Part shown: piece after piece, positions 18,528 to 26,118 of the stretch
How positions within the stretch are numbered: the first letter of the stretch is position 1
Layout: each line of letters opens with the position of its first letter
DNA from: CAZHDI01 sp964531285
GTDB lineage: Bacteria; Pseudomonadota; Alphaproteobacteria; JAJFIK01
Direction: 5' to 3'
Length of the DNA stretch: 64,000 nt
Assembly (NCBI GenBank): GCA_964531285.1
Contig: CAZHDI010000005.1
Span: 1 to 64,000, forward strand
Position numbers and translations under genes: made by a program
The notes under the pieces: generated by a model
What the model was told of the DNA's origin: nothing
The model's database searches: none
What the model saw: only the letters and a program-made list of their open reading frames with translations

Positions 18528-19010
18528 CTAGAGCCGGCACTCCATATAGACCACATGGTCGAGCGGGTTGTCGTAATACGCGCCGCATTCGGTAAATCCC
18601 AGACTGCGGTAAAGCGCGATGGCCGGCTGAAGGCGCTCCAGCGTATCCAGGCGCATCAGGCGATAGCCGCGCGCCCGGGCCTCATCCAGAAGCCGTATGC
18701 TGAGCAAGCGGCCGAGCCCGTGCCTTTGAAAGGCGTTCGGGACATAAAGACGCTTCATTTCACACGCAACGGAGTCGATCGGGCGCAGCCCCACCGCGCC
18801 GGCTGCCGCGTCGCCGATCCGCCCCAGGAGCAGCACGTCATAGCCGTGCGGAAAGCGCGCCATCTCCTCGTCGAAGCCCTGAAAGCACAGATCCACACCG
18901 AGCCAGGCCTGATAGGCCAGAAACAGGTCCTTGACAGCGGCGATATCGGCGCCGGTCACGGCCGGCGCAACGGATGGCGGGGCGGCGGATCCGGCCTTGG
19001 TGGTGCGCAT
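18528..19010 (-). CDS. GNAT family N-acetyltransferase
   Basis: A 160-residue acetyltransferase with a complete GNAT core. The acetyl-CoA loop is FQRHGLGRLLSIRLL, preceded by the MKRLYVPNAF strand, and the final motif is IALYRSLGFTECGAYYDNP with the conserved Tyr. Proteins of this subtype are often called small-molecule or antibiotic-like acetyltransferases, but the substrate is not defined. It is isolated: a dispersed repeat lies downstream and a two-gene plus-strand unit starts on the other side. Confidence 0.88.
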   Translation of the reverse strand: MRTTKAGSAAPPSVAPAVTGADIAAVKDLFLAYQAWLGVDLCFQGFDEEMARFPHGYDVLLLGRIGDAAAGAVGLRPIDSVACEMKRLYVPNAFQRHGLGRLLSIRLLDEARARGYRLMRLDTLERLQPAIALYRSLGFTECGAYYDNPLDHVVYMECRL

Positions 19011-19187
19011 ACGAACAAATCCTTAACGGCGCGTCGGCGCACGCGCCGGTCCACGGATGGGGCGGGCGATTCACGCAATGTTATGGCGCGGTGCTTAGGC
19101 TAGCGATCCGGTAGCGATTGGGCAATCCGGCCGGTCCTGATCGGGCAACACATCGGACCGGCCTTTATGGAGAGAAGGAATCAGCGG

Positions 19188-19463
19188 ATGCAGCAATTTA
19201 GCCTGACCGATGCGCGTATGGCGCGCTGGATGACCATCACGGGATGGGTCGTGATCGCCAGTGCCGTGGGCCTGTTCTTTATCGGATCGAATTGGGGCGC
19301 GGCGGGAATGCTCGGCTTCGGCGGCGGCGCGCTGGCGATTGCCGGTCTGCGGGCGCAGGGCCGCATTTCCTTCTTCGACGATGCCGACGCACCGGCGGAT
19401 GCGACCGAGACGGTCCGTCCGGTCGCCGGTCCCGAGGCGGGTCTTGAGCAAACCTCGCGCTGA
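19188..19463 (+). CDS. Small two-TM membrane protein, paralogue of the next gene's N-terminus
   Basis: A 91-residue protein of no family known to me. Two hydrophobic segments (WMTITGWVVIASAVGLFFIG and GMLGFGGGALAIAGL) are followed by a short acidic tail (FFDDADAPADATE). The start is ATG 19188, since AGAAGGA lies 8 bases upstream; an earlier in-frame ATG at 19167 has no such site. The order and spacing of residues match the N-terminal membrane module of the downstream protein, including W, T-I-T/I-G, the G-rich second helix, then an R-rich turn and an acidic stretch ending in PAD. The gap to the next gene is ten bases, so they form an operon. Confidence 0.75.
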   Translation: MQQFSLTDARMARWMTITGWVVIASAVGLFFIGSNWGAAGMLGFGGGALAIAGLRAQGRISFFDDADAPADATETVRPVAGPEAGLEQTSR

Positions 19464-19473
19464 CGCCGCCGCC

Positions 19474-20304
19474 ATGGAACACCGTCCAACCAAAGGCCTG
19501 TCCCCCGGTGCGGATCCCTCGATGACCGACGGCGCCGACGTGCGGCTGTGGCTGATCACGATCGGCGGCACGGCCGTCGCCGGGGCCGGTGCGGGCGGGC
19601 TGTTCGGCATGCCATGGCCGGCCGCGGCGGTTCTCGCGTTTGCCGGTCTGATCCTGATCGGCGCCGGGGTGTGGACCGGGCGCACAGGGACCACGGTGCT
19701 GCTGTTGGAGGATGAGGTTCCGGACACCGAGCCTGCCGACGCCGGCGCGCATGACCCGGCCGGTCCGGCGCGCGCGGCTGTCGAGTCCCTGGGCGCGAAA
19801 ATCCTCATTGTCGAAGACAATCCGCTCAATCAGAAGATCACGGCGGCGATGCTGGCCAGCCAGGGCTATCGCTTCGAGATCGCCGAGAACGGCGCGGTGG
19901 CTCTCGACGAAGTGGAGACGGGCGCTTACGGCCTGGTGCTCATGGACATCCAGATGCCGGTCATGGACGGGCTGGAGGCCACGCGGCAGATCCGCGCCAT
20001 GCCGCCGCCTTTTGCGGACATGCCCATCGTCGCGGTGACCGCCAACACGCTGCGCGGGGATAAGGAAACCTATCTGGCGGCCGGGCTCAACGATGTGGTG
20101 ACCAAGCCGGTCGATCCGACGCTTCTGATCGGCATGGTGCGTGACTATTTCGGACCTTCCGAATTGATGATCAAAGCCATGGCGGACGCGCAAGCCGATG
20201 AGGCGGATGACCCCGCGCCCGGCGCGTGCGGCCAGACCGGGGAGGCGCCTCCCCTGGCCCAGCGCTCCCGGGCGGCCGGACAAACCTTTCTGCCGGACCG
20301 ATAG
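19474..20304 (+). CDS. Two-TM module fused to a response regulator receiver domain
   Basis: A 276-residue protein. Residues 25-67 form two membrane helices (LWLITIGGTAVAGAGAGGLF and AAVLAFAGLILIGAGVW), then an acidic linker, then a receiver domain at about 109-225: acidic pair E114-D115 in IVEDNPLN, phospho-acceptor D158 in LMDIQMPVMDG, and K211 in TKPV. The receiver is most like those of hybrid histidine kinases. There is no output domain; the last 50 residues are low-complexity. The likely start is ATG 19474; a TTG at 19444 is possible. Cytoplasmic receiver tethered to the inner membrane is the simplest reading. No kinase gene is in the window. Confidence 0.8.
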   Translation: MEHRPTKGLSPGADPSMTDGADVRLWLITIGGTAVAGAGAGGLFGMPWPAAAVLAFAGLILIGAGVWTGRTGTTVLLLEDEVPDTEPADAGAHDPAGPARAAVESLGAKILIVEDNPLNQKITAAMLASQGYRFEIAENGAVALDEVETGAYGLVLMDIQMPVMDGLEATRQIRAMPPPFADMPIVAVTANTLRGDKETYLAAGLNDVVTKPVDPTLLIGMVRDYFGPSELMIKAMADAQADEADDPAPGACGQTGEAPPLAQRSRAAGQTFLPDR

Positions 20305-20368
20305 GCGCAGCCGGGCGCGGGCCGGTTCGCCGCGCTGACGCCGCGGCGGGATTGCGCTATGACGGAGC

Positions 20369-22876
20369 ATGCCAAAGCGCAGCGCCGCCGACCCGCCGAC
20401 ATCGCCCGCATCCGGTCTTCCCGCCCCGCTCGCCGGCTGGTTCGCTGCGCGCGGCTGGGAGCCGAGACCCCATCAGCTGGCCCTGCTCAACACCGTGTCG
20501 GGCGGGGCTTCGGCCCTGCTCATCGCGCCCACGGGCGGCGGCAAGACCCTGGCGGGGTTTCTGCCCAGTCTGTGCGATCTGGTCCGGAACCCGCCGAACC
20601 GGCGCCGCCTTCATACCCTCTATATTTCGCCGCTCAAGGCCCTGACCACGGATGTCGCGCGCAATGTCGAAACGCCCGTGCGCGAGGCGGGGCTCGATAT
20701 CCGGCTGGAGACCCGCACCGGCGACACACCGGCCCATAAGCGCCAGCGTCAGCGCAGCACGCCGCCGGACATGCTTCTGACGACCCCGGAGCAATTGGCG
20801 CTGCTGCTCGCCTATAAGGACAGTGCGGATTATTTCCAGGGCCTGCGCTTCGTCATCATCGACGAACTGCACGCGCTCGATAATACCAAGCGCGGCGAAC
20901 TGCTTTCTCTCGGTCTGGCGCGGCTCTCCCGCCTTGCGCCCAATCTGCGCCGGATCGGCCTGTCGGCCACTGTTCACGACCCGGACCGTCTGCGCCGCCA
21001 TCTGGTACCTCAGCCCGAAGGGGGCACCGCCCTGGCCGACCTGATCGAGGGCGAGGGCGGCGCGGTCCCGGATGTCACGGTTCTGGCCTCCGAGGCGCAT
21101 ATTCCGTGGTCGGGCCATTCGGCGCGCCATGCCATGGACGAAATCTACGCTGCCATCCAGGCCGCGACCATGACACTGGTGTTCGTCAACACCCGGTCCC
21201 AGGCGGAAGTGGTGTTCCAGTCGCTGTGGCGCATCAACGAGGCGAACCTGCCGATCGCACTCCATCACGGCTCGCTCGATGTCGAGCAGCGCCGCAAGGT
21301 CGAGACCGCCATGAGCGACGGGCGGCTGCGGGCGGTGGTGTGCACCTCGACCCTCGATCTGGGGATCGATTGGGGGGCGGTGGATCTGGTGATCAATGTC
21401 GGCGCGCCGAAGGGCGCAAGCCGCCTGCTGCAACGCATCGGACGGGCCAATCACCGGCTCGATGAACCCAGCCGCGCGCTGCTGGTGCCGGCGAACCGCT
21501 TCGAGGTGCTCGAATGCACCGCCGCGCGCGAAGCGGCCTTGGCCCATGTGCTCGACGGCGCGCCGGGGCGCCGGGGCGGGCTCGATGTCCTGGCCCAGCA
21601 TGTGCTCGGCATGGCCTGCGCCGAACCGTTCCGCCTCGATACTCTGTATGAGGAAGTCGTGTCGGCGGCGCCTTACGCCGATCTCGATTACGAGACGTTC
21701 GAACAGGTGGTCGATTTCGTCGCGACCGGCGGCTATGCCTTGCGCGCCTATGACCGGTTCCGCCGCATCACCCGGGACAGGGACGGCACCCTGCGCGTCG
21801 CCCATCCACGCATCGCCCAAGGGTATCGGATGAATGTCGGCACCATTGTCGAAGCGCCCATGCTGAAAGTCCGCCTGACCCGGGGTAGGGCGGGCAAGAC
21901 CGGCCGGCCCGTGGGCCGGGGCGGACGGGTGCTCGGTGAGGTCGAGGAATACATGATCGAACAGCTCACGCCGGGCGATACGTTCCTGTTCGCCGGCGAG
22001 GTTCTGCGCTTTGAAACACTACAGGAGACGGAAGTTCTGGTGACCCGCGCGGGCGGTGAGGATCCCATGGTGCCGACTTGGGTGGGCGGGAAATTTCCGC
22101 TGTCCACCTATCTGGCCGCGCGGGTGCGTGAGATGATTTTCAACCCAAAGCAATGGGACGCGCTGCCCGGGCCGGTGGGCGAATGGCTGGAGATCCAGCG
22201 CAAGCGCTCGATTCTGCCGCATCCCGATCAGATGCTTGTGGAGACCTTCCCGCGCGGCGCCAAGCATTATCTGGTCTGCTATCCCTTCGAAGGACGTCTG
22301 GCGCACCAAACCCTCGGCATGCTGATCACCCGGCGGCTGGAGCGGGCCGGATGCCAGCCGCTCGGCTTTGTGGCCAATGACTACGCGCTCGCCGTGTGGT
22401 CCCTGCGCGATGCCGGCGGTGAATCCATGGAGGCCCTTTTCGATCAGGACATGCTCGGGGACGACCTGGAAGCCTGGCTGGCCGAGTCGGCTCTTCTGAA
22501 GCGGACCTTCCGTCAGTGTGCGGTGATCGCGGGCATGATCGAACGGCGCCATCCGGGCAAGGAAAAGACCGGGCGCCAGATGACATTCTCCTCGGACCTC
22601 ATTTATGATGTGTTGCGCTCCCATGAGCCCGATCACATCCTGTTGAAGGCGGCCTGGGCGGATGCCTCGGCGGGCCTTTTGGACATCGGGCGGCTGGGCG
22701 ATCTTCTCACCCGCATTCAGGGGCGAATCGTGCATCAACCGCTGGAACGCGTCTCGCCGCTGGCGGTGCCGGTCATGTTGGAGATCGGCCGGGAGCCGGT
22801 CTATGGCGCCGCCGGGGACGCGCTCCTGGGCGAGGTTGCCGACGATCTGATCGAGGAGGCCATCCGTCTTGACTGA
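20369..22876 (+). CDS. Ligase-associated DEXH-box DNA helicase (Lhr family)
   Basis: An 835-residue superfamily 2 helicase of the short Lhr type, expected to translocate on single-stranded DNA in repair. Walker A reads APTGGGKTLAG near residue 55, the DEXH box is IIDELHALD near residue 165, motif III is GLSATV, and motif VI is QRIGRANHR. The C-terminal winged-helix and Lhr core follow. This version is normally found with the nuclease PdeM, an ATP-dependent DNA ligase and an exonuclease; here only PdeM is adjacent, sharing eight bases. ATG 20369 is 64 bases after the receiver protein. Confidence 0.93.
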   Translation: MPKRSAADPPTSPASGLPAPLAGWFAARGWEPRPHQLALLNTVSGGASALLIAPTGGGKTLAGFLPSLCDLVRNPPNRRRLHTLYISPLKALTTDVARNVETPVREAGLDIRLETRTGDTPAHKRQRQRSTPPDMLLTTPEQLALLLAYKDSADYFQGLRFVIIDELHALDNTKRGELLSLGLARLSRLAPNLRRIGLSATVHDPDRLRRHLVPQPEGGTALADLIEGEGGAVPDVTVLASEAHIPWSGHSARHAMDEIYAAIQAATMTLVFVNTRSQAEVVFQSLWRINEANLPIALHHGSLDVEQRRKVETAMSDGRLRAVVCTSTLDLGIDWGAVDLVINVGAPKGASRLLQRIGRANHRLDEPSRALLVPANRFEVLECTAAREAALAHVLDGAPGRRGGLDVLAQHVLGMACAEPFRLDTLYEEVVSAAPYADLDYETFEQVVDFVATGGYALRAYDRFRRITRDRDGTLRVAHPRIAQGYRMNVGTIVEAPMLKVRLTRGRAGKTGRPVGRGGRVLGEVEEYMIEQLTPGDTFLFAGEVLRFETLQETEVLVTRAGGEDPMVPTWVGGKFPLSTYLAARVREMIFNPKQWDALPGPVGEWLEIQRKRSILPHPDQMLVETFPRGAKHYLVCYPFEGRLAHQTLGMLITRRLERAGCQPLGFVANDYALAVWSLRDAGGESMEALFDQDMLGDDLEAWLAESALLKRTFRQCAVIAGMIERRHPGKEKTGRQMTFSSDLIYDVLRSHEPDHILLKAAWADASAGLLDIGRLGDLLTRIQGRIVHQPLERVSPLAVPVMLEIGREPVYGAAGDALLGEVADDLIEEAIRLD

Positions 22877-23630
22877 CCCTGCCGCCAGCAGCGATCCGGT
22901 GCCCATGCGCCTGTGCGGCCAGATCGTGCTGGCTGACCCAACGGGCGCCCTGATGTGGCCGGAGGAGCGCCTGCTGGTCGTCTCCGACCTGCATCTGGAA
23001 AAAGGCTCCTGGTATGCCGCGCGCGGGGTGCATCTGCCGCCCTATGACAGCCGCACCACGCTGGGCCGCTTGAACCGCCTGATCGAGGCCCATCGGCCCG
23101 AACGGGTGATGGCGCTCGGCGATTCCTTCCATGACCGGGCCGCGGCCGAGCGCCTGTCAGGCCAGGACCGCGAGATGATCCGTGGGTTGACGGATGCCCA
23201 TGACTGGATCTGGATCGCCGGCAATCATGACCCGGAGCCGCCGGCGGATCTGGGCGGGCGGGCCGAACACACGGTTGAGATGGGCCCCTTCATCTTCCGG
23301 CATGAGCCCGCGGACGGTCCGGCGCCGGGCGAAGTGGCCGGCCACCTGCACCCCTGCGCGATCGTCCGGGTGCGCGGGCGGCGGCTGCGCCGGCGCTGTT
23401 TCGCCAGCGATACCACACGCCTCGTGATGCCGGCTTTCGGGGCGTATACGGGCGGGCTCGATGTGCTCAATGAGGCGTTCGCGCCGGTGTTTCCCGGGCC
23501 GTTTCATGCCTGGCTGATGGGCACGGGCCGTGTGTTTCCGGTCGCCCATGATCGTCTGGTTCCGGACGGTGCCTGGAGCGAGGGGGCCGCGCGTCCCGCG
23601 CGGCTGTCCCCGGCCAGCCGTTCCGCGTGA
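22869..23630 (+). CDS. pdeM: Ligase-associated DNA damage response endonuclease PdeM
   Basis: A 253-residue metallophosphoesterase. All motifs are visible: SDLHLEKG, GDSFHD, GNHD and GHLHP, which bind two metals. PdeM homologues act with the Lhr helicase in the ligase-associated repair set. The start is most likely TTG 22869, because GAGGAGG lies nine bases upstream inside the helicase gene; this gives an 8-bp overlap and translational coupling. ATG 22905 is a weaker alternative. The Ala/Arg-rich C-terminus ends three bases short of the convergent DUF3429 gene. Confidence 0.92.
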   Translation: MTDPAASSDPVPMRLCGQIVLADPTGALMWPEERLLVVSDLHLEKGSWYAARGVHLPPYDSRTTLGRLNRLIEAHRPERVMALGDSFHDRAAAERLSGQDREMIRGLTDAHDWIWIAGNHDPEPPADLGGRAEHTVEMGPFIFRHEPADGPAPGEVAGHLHPCAIVRVRGRRLRRRCFASDTTRLVMPAFGAYTGGLDVLNEAFAPVFPGPFHAWLMGTGRVFPVAHDRLVPDGAWSEGAARPARLSPASRSA

Positions 23631-23633
23631 GTC

Positions 23634-24119
23634 TCAGCCTGCCAGCAGGAGATTGACCAGCGCGGCGATCAAGGACAGTTCCACCAGGATCGTCAGGGGG
23701 GCGCGGAAGCCGATATACCATTGCGGCGCTTCACCGGCATGCGTGGCGATAAAGTCCGACCACAGCAAAATGCCGAAGGCGACGATGAGCAGCACAAGCT
23801 GGACGATCGGGCCGATGGCGAGGCCCGGCCAGATCGTCCCCAGAAATATCGTAATCCAGGAAATCCCGGCGGGGACCGCCGCGATCAGGAGTTGCAGAAA
23901 GGTTGGGCCGCCTTCAGCGCGCATGGCCAATCCCCAGCGCACGCCGCCGGTAAACGACAGCAGCACCACGCCGAAGCCGACCAGGAACTGGACCGTGACC
24001 GCGCGCAGGTCCGGCGCGATCATCCAGACGGCGGTCGCCGCGATGATGAAGGGCAATGCGCCCGCATAGCCGAGCGCCGCGGCAGCTTCGGGAATGCGGT
24101 GAGAATCCGGGCGGTCCAT
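23634..24119 (-). CDS. DUF3429 family membrane protein
   Basis: A 161-residue inner membrane protein with about five hydrophobic segments. The GGVRWGLAM block and the spacing of helices fit DUF3429 (PF11911), a family of unknown function. The start ATG 24119 gives the family N-terminus (PEAAAALGYAGALPFIIAA). It is 105 bases downstream of the TIGR02186 gene on the same strand, with a short tandem repeat in between, and could be the last gene of that unit. Confidence 0.85.
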   Translation of the reverse strand: MDRPDSHRIPEAAAALGYAGALPFIIAATAVWMIAPDLRAVTVQFLVGFGVVLLSFTGGVRWGLAMRAEGGPTFLQLLIAAVPAGISWITIFLGTIWPGLAIGPIVQLVLLIVAFGILLWSDFIATHAGEAPQWYIGFRAPLTILVELSLIAALVNLLLAG

Positions 24120-24195
24120 TGGGTCATCCTTCCCCTTTATCCACGACAGCCAGCTTACACGCTGACGCGCCCCCGCGCACCAGGGCCATCCGGGT

Positions 24196-24240
24196 CAGGG
24201 GCGCCGGGCTCAGGGGCGCCGGGCTCAGGGGCGTCGGAAC
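24196..24240. repeat. 15-bp tandem repeat at the 3' end of the TIGR02186 gene
   Basis: Two exact copies of CAGGGGCGCCGGGCT (24196-24210 and 24211-24225) and a third diverged copy (24226-24240). Because 15 is a multiple of three, each unit carries the minus-strand stop TGA in the same frame, so the gene ends in three successive in-frame stops at 24225, 24210 and 24195. Confidence 0.8.
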
Positions 24241-25067
24241 AGGGCCGACGCGCCGGCGCCGACCAGCATGGCAATGATGACCGCGAAAATGCCGTAGAAC
24301 AGCGGCGCCTCATGGGCGAAGCGGTGGATCTCATGCTCGATGCTGCTGCGCTCGACAAAGAGCGGGATCGTCTGAGCGTTGGCGATGGCCCCGTCCCGCA
24401 ACAGATAGACCTTGGCCGTGTAGTTGCCGACCGGCACCTGGGCCGGCAGATCGATCTCGGCCCGGAACAGGCGCCCGTCGCGGATCTTCACGCCCTCGGG
24501 GTCTTCGATGTAAAGGCCGTTGCGCACCTGGGCCCGGATCAGCGCGTCGGCAAAGGCGCGGATGCGCACCGCCGTGGGGGGCGGATCGGCGGGCAGGTCG
24601 GCATCCGGATCGTAGCCTTCGGACCGCTCGGCCCGGCGCGGCGTGAGTTTCACATGATCGACGCCGATATGGTTGCGGGCCAGCACCCGGCGTTCGGTCA
24701 TATCGCGCAAGGGGCGGCTGCTGGCGACATAGACGAAGCCGGGCGCGTCCTTGAACGTCACCGAGTCCTGGTTGATCCAGATCCCGCCGACGCGCTCTTT
24801 CTCGCGCACCGTGATCCGGTCTTCGGGCCCCTGAAGCACAATGACGATGTCGGGCAGGGACTGCGGTCCGTTGGTGCGCGGATCGCTGGCGGGGTCATCG
24901 GCCAGATCGACGAGACCGAAGGCATGGATCTGGGTGCCGGCAAAAGTCGAACTGATCGAGATCAGATAATCCGACAGATCGGCGACCAGAATGTTCGCGC
25001 GGGCGGTGCCCGGGGATCCCACGGCCAGAGCGAGGGCAAGGGCGATCAGGACGCCGGCCGCGCGCAT
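24225..25067 (-). CDS. TIGR02186 family protein
   Basis: A 280-residue protein with an N-terminal signal peptide (RAAGVLIALALALAVG, cleavage after TARA), a periplasmic beta-rich body and one C-terminal membrane helix (LFYGIFAVIIAMLVGAGASALF) ending in FRRP. It matches TIGR02186, which is almost always next to a TauE-type permease in Alphaproteobacteria; the function is unknown but coupling to sulfite or sulfoacetate export is proposed by context. Its ATG overlaps the permease stop by one base (TGATG), so the two are co-translated. Confidence 0.88.
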   Translation of the reverse strand: MRAAGVLIALALALAVGSPGTARANILVADLSDYLISISSTFAGTQIHAFGLVDLADDPASDPRTNGPQSLPDIVIVLQGPEDRITVREKERVGGIWINQDSVTFKDAPGFVYVASSRPLRDMTERRVLARNHIGVDHVKLTPRRAERSEGYDPDADLPADPPPTAVRIRAFADALIRAQVRNGLYIEDPEGVKIRDGRLFRAEIDLPAQVPVGNYTAKVYLLRDGAIANAQTIPLFVERSSIEHEIHRFAHEAPLFYGIFAVIIAMLVGAGASALFRRP

Positions 25068-25993
25068 CAGTGGCCCCCCTCGGAGAAGAGAGAGTAGGGG
25101 TCCGACGGCGGGATGACCAGATCGAGGCCGAGCTTCAAACAGACCGCGAGCACGATGCAGCCCAAAAGGGCGCGCAACTGCTCCCCGCGCAGACGATGGC
25201 CGATGCGCGCGCCGATCTGAACACCGATCACCCCGCCGATCAGCAGCAGCAGCGCCAGAATCACATCCACCGTCTGGTTGGTCACCGCATGGAGGATGGT
25301 CACCAGCGCCGTGACAAACAGGATCTGAAACAGCGAGGTGCCGACCACGACGCTGGTGGGCATGCGCAACAGATAAATCATGGCCGGGACCATGATGAAG
25401 CCGCCGCCGACGCCCATCATGGACGCCAGAATGCCGACCAGCAGACCGATGCTCAGGGGCAGGAGCGCGCTGATGTAAAGGCGCGAGCGTCGGAAGCGCA
25501 TCTTGAAGGGCAGCCGGTGCATCCAGTTATGGCGCCGGCCGCTTTCCAGCGCCGGGGTCTTGCCCTTGCGCCGCGCCTGGATCGACCCGAGCCCCTCGAT
25601 CAGCATCAGCGACCCGATGATCCCCAGAAAGACCACGTAGGACAAAGAGATGATGAGATCGACCTGGCCCGACTGGAGCAGCGCCTTGAACAGCAGCACG
25701 CCCAAGACCGAACCGACCGCGCCGCCCGCCAGCAACACCAGACCCATCTGCACATCGACGCCCTTGCGCCGCCAATGGGCATGGACCCCGCTCAAGGACG
25801 AAGCGACGATCTGATTGGCTTCGGTGGCGACGGCCACGGCCGGCGGGATGCCGTAAAAGATCAGCAGGGGCGTCATCAAAAATCCGCCGCCGACGCCGAA
25901 CATGCCTGAGAGCACACCCACACCGCCGCCCATCAAAAGGATCACGATCCAATTGACCGACATTTCCGCGATCGGGAGATAGATCTGGAACAT
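25067..25993 (-). CDS. Sulfite exporter TauE/SafE family permease
   Basis: A 308-residue inner membrane protein with about eight hydrophobic segments. Two Gly-rich signatures of the family are GGVGVLSGMFGVGGGFLMTPLL near residue 25 and SMMGVGGGFIMVPAMIYLL in the second half, showing the internal duplication of the TauE fold. The family exports sulfite, sulfoacetate or other organosulfur anions. It is the first gene of a pair with TIGR02186. No sulfur-metabolism enzyme is in the window, so the transported compound is open. Confidence 0.9.
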   Translation of the reverse strand: MFQIYLPIAEMSVNWIVILLMGGGVGVLSGMFGVGGGFLMTPLLIFYGIPPAVAVATEANQIVASSLSGVHAHWRRKGVDVQMGLVLLAGGAVGSVLGVLLFKALLQSGQVDLIISLSYVVFLGIIGSLMLIEGLGSIQARRKGKTPALESGRRHNWMHRLPFKMRFRRSRLYISALLPLSIGLLVGILASMMGVGGGFIMVPAMIYLLRMPTSVVVGTSLFQILFVTALVTILHAVTNQTVDVILALLLLIGGVIGVQIGARIGHRLRGEQLRALLGCIVLAVCLKLGLDLVIPPSDPYSLFSEGGH

Positions 25994-26118
25994 GGATGTC
26001 CACGCCGCCGCTTATCGGCGCCATCCATGCCGATTGAACAGCGCTCGCCATCGTCGCTTAGCACAGCCGGCAAGGCTTGCCTAGGAACGCCGGGACCGAC
26101 GCGGTCCGGATTTGATCG

